Part shown: piece by piece, positions 35,638 through 35,648 of the stretch | Layout: the number at the start of each line of letters is the position of its first letter | Numbering within the stretch: the stretch's first letter is position 1 | Assembly (NCBI GenBank): GCA_020632655.1 | Contig: JACKFD010000025.1 | Span: 1-35,648, forward strand | Direction of reading: 5' to 3' | Source: Spirochaetaceae bacterium | Lineage (GTDB): Bacteria > Myxococcota_A > UBA9160 > UBA4427 | Length of the DNA: 35,648 nt | Notes under the pieces: model-generated | What the model was told of the DNA's origin: nothing | What the model saw: the letters and a program-made list of their open reading frames with translations, nothing else | The model's database searches: none | Program-made: the position numbers and the translations under genes

Positions 35638-35648
35638 ATGTCCGAAGC
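35638..35648 (+). CDS. First codons of a gene running off the right edge
   Basis: An ATG with GAGGAG about 7 bases upstream and a promoter-like TAGACT 24 bases further back begins a frame reading M-S-E. Only 11 bases are visible, so nothing can be said of the product. Confidence 0.6.

Overview
The window reads as chromosomal DNA from a high-GC, Gram-negative, aerobic bacterium. Evidence is a TonB-dependent receptor, lipoprotein and outer-membrane barrel signals, a periplasmic PQQ/cytochrome c dehydrogenase and a P450. Third codon positions are almost all G or C, so nearly every real gene casts long antisense shadow ORFs. The abundance of acyl-CoA enzymes suggests a lipid- or hydrocarbon-degrading proteobacterial, myxococcal or 'deltaproteobacterial' lineage, but the sequence alone does not fix the taxon. 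No phage, transposase, CRISPR array or rRNA was seen. I place 30 protein genes (the first cut by the left edge), the first codons of a 31st at the right edge, and one tRNA.

Region 1 (1-8531, all +): the C-terminal bulk of a TonB-dependent receptor, a helical-repeat lipoprotein and an outer-membrane barrel protein. These run with short gaps into a crotonase-family protein, a nitroreductase-family flavoprotein and two acyl-CoA dehydrogenase-family proteins, which looks like an uptake-plus-catabolism unit. Region 2 (8685-15241): a PQQ quinohemoprotein alcohol dehydrogenase, a convergent acyl-CoA ligase, a divergent sodium:alanine-type symporter and an acyl-CoA thioesterase. Region 3 (15333-19855): a hydroxyacyl-CoA-dehydrogenase-like SDR, then the most interesting locus: a divergently arranged set of a 6-pyruvoyl-tetrahydropterin-synthase-like protein without the usual cysteine, a divergent dihydropteroate-synthase-like protein and an SDR with the Asp-Tyr-Lys signature of pteridine reductase, followed by a P450.

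Region 4 (19931-24969): tRNA-Pro(UGG), a serine esterase, leuC-leuD, a canonical crotonase and a DUF1499 membrane protein. Region 5 (25028-29346): a terpenoid-cyclase-like alpha/alpha toroid protein divergent from a DUF255/SPATA20 thioredoxin-domain protein with a 36-bp tandem repeat at its N-terminus, then a deoxyhypusine-synthase-like protein. Region 6 (29495-35648): a stand-alone receiver protein whose stop codon overlaps that of convergent prfC inside a palindrome, a class I fructose-bisphosphate aldolase, a divergent receiver-PilZ / PAS pair, a dienelactone hydrolase and the start of one more gene.

Two non-coding patterns recur. TAnnnT hexamers (often TAGnnT) sit at plausible -10 positions before most transcription units, some so close to the start codon that the mRNA would be leaderless. 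GC-rich hairpins without T-tracts sit at most convergent gene ends. All functional calls come from reading motifs by eye; no database search was run.
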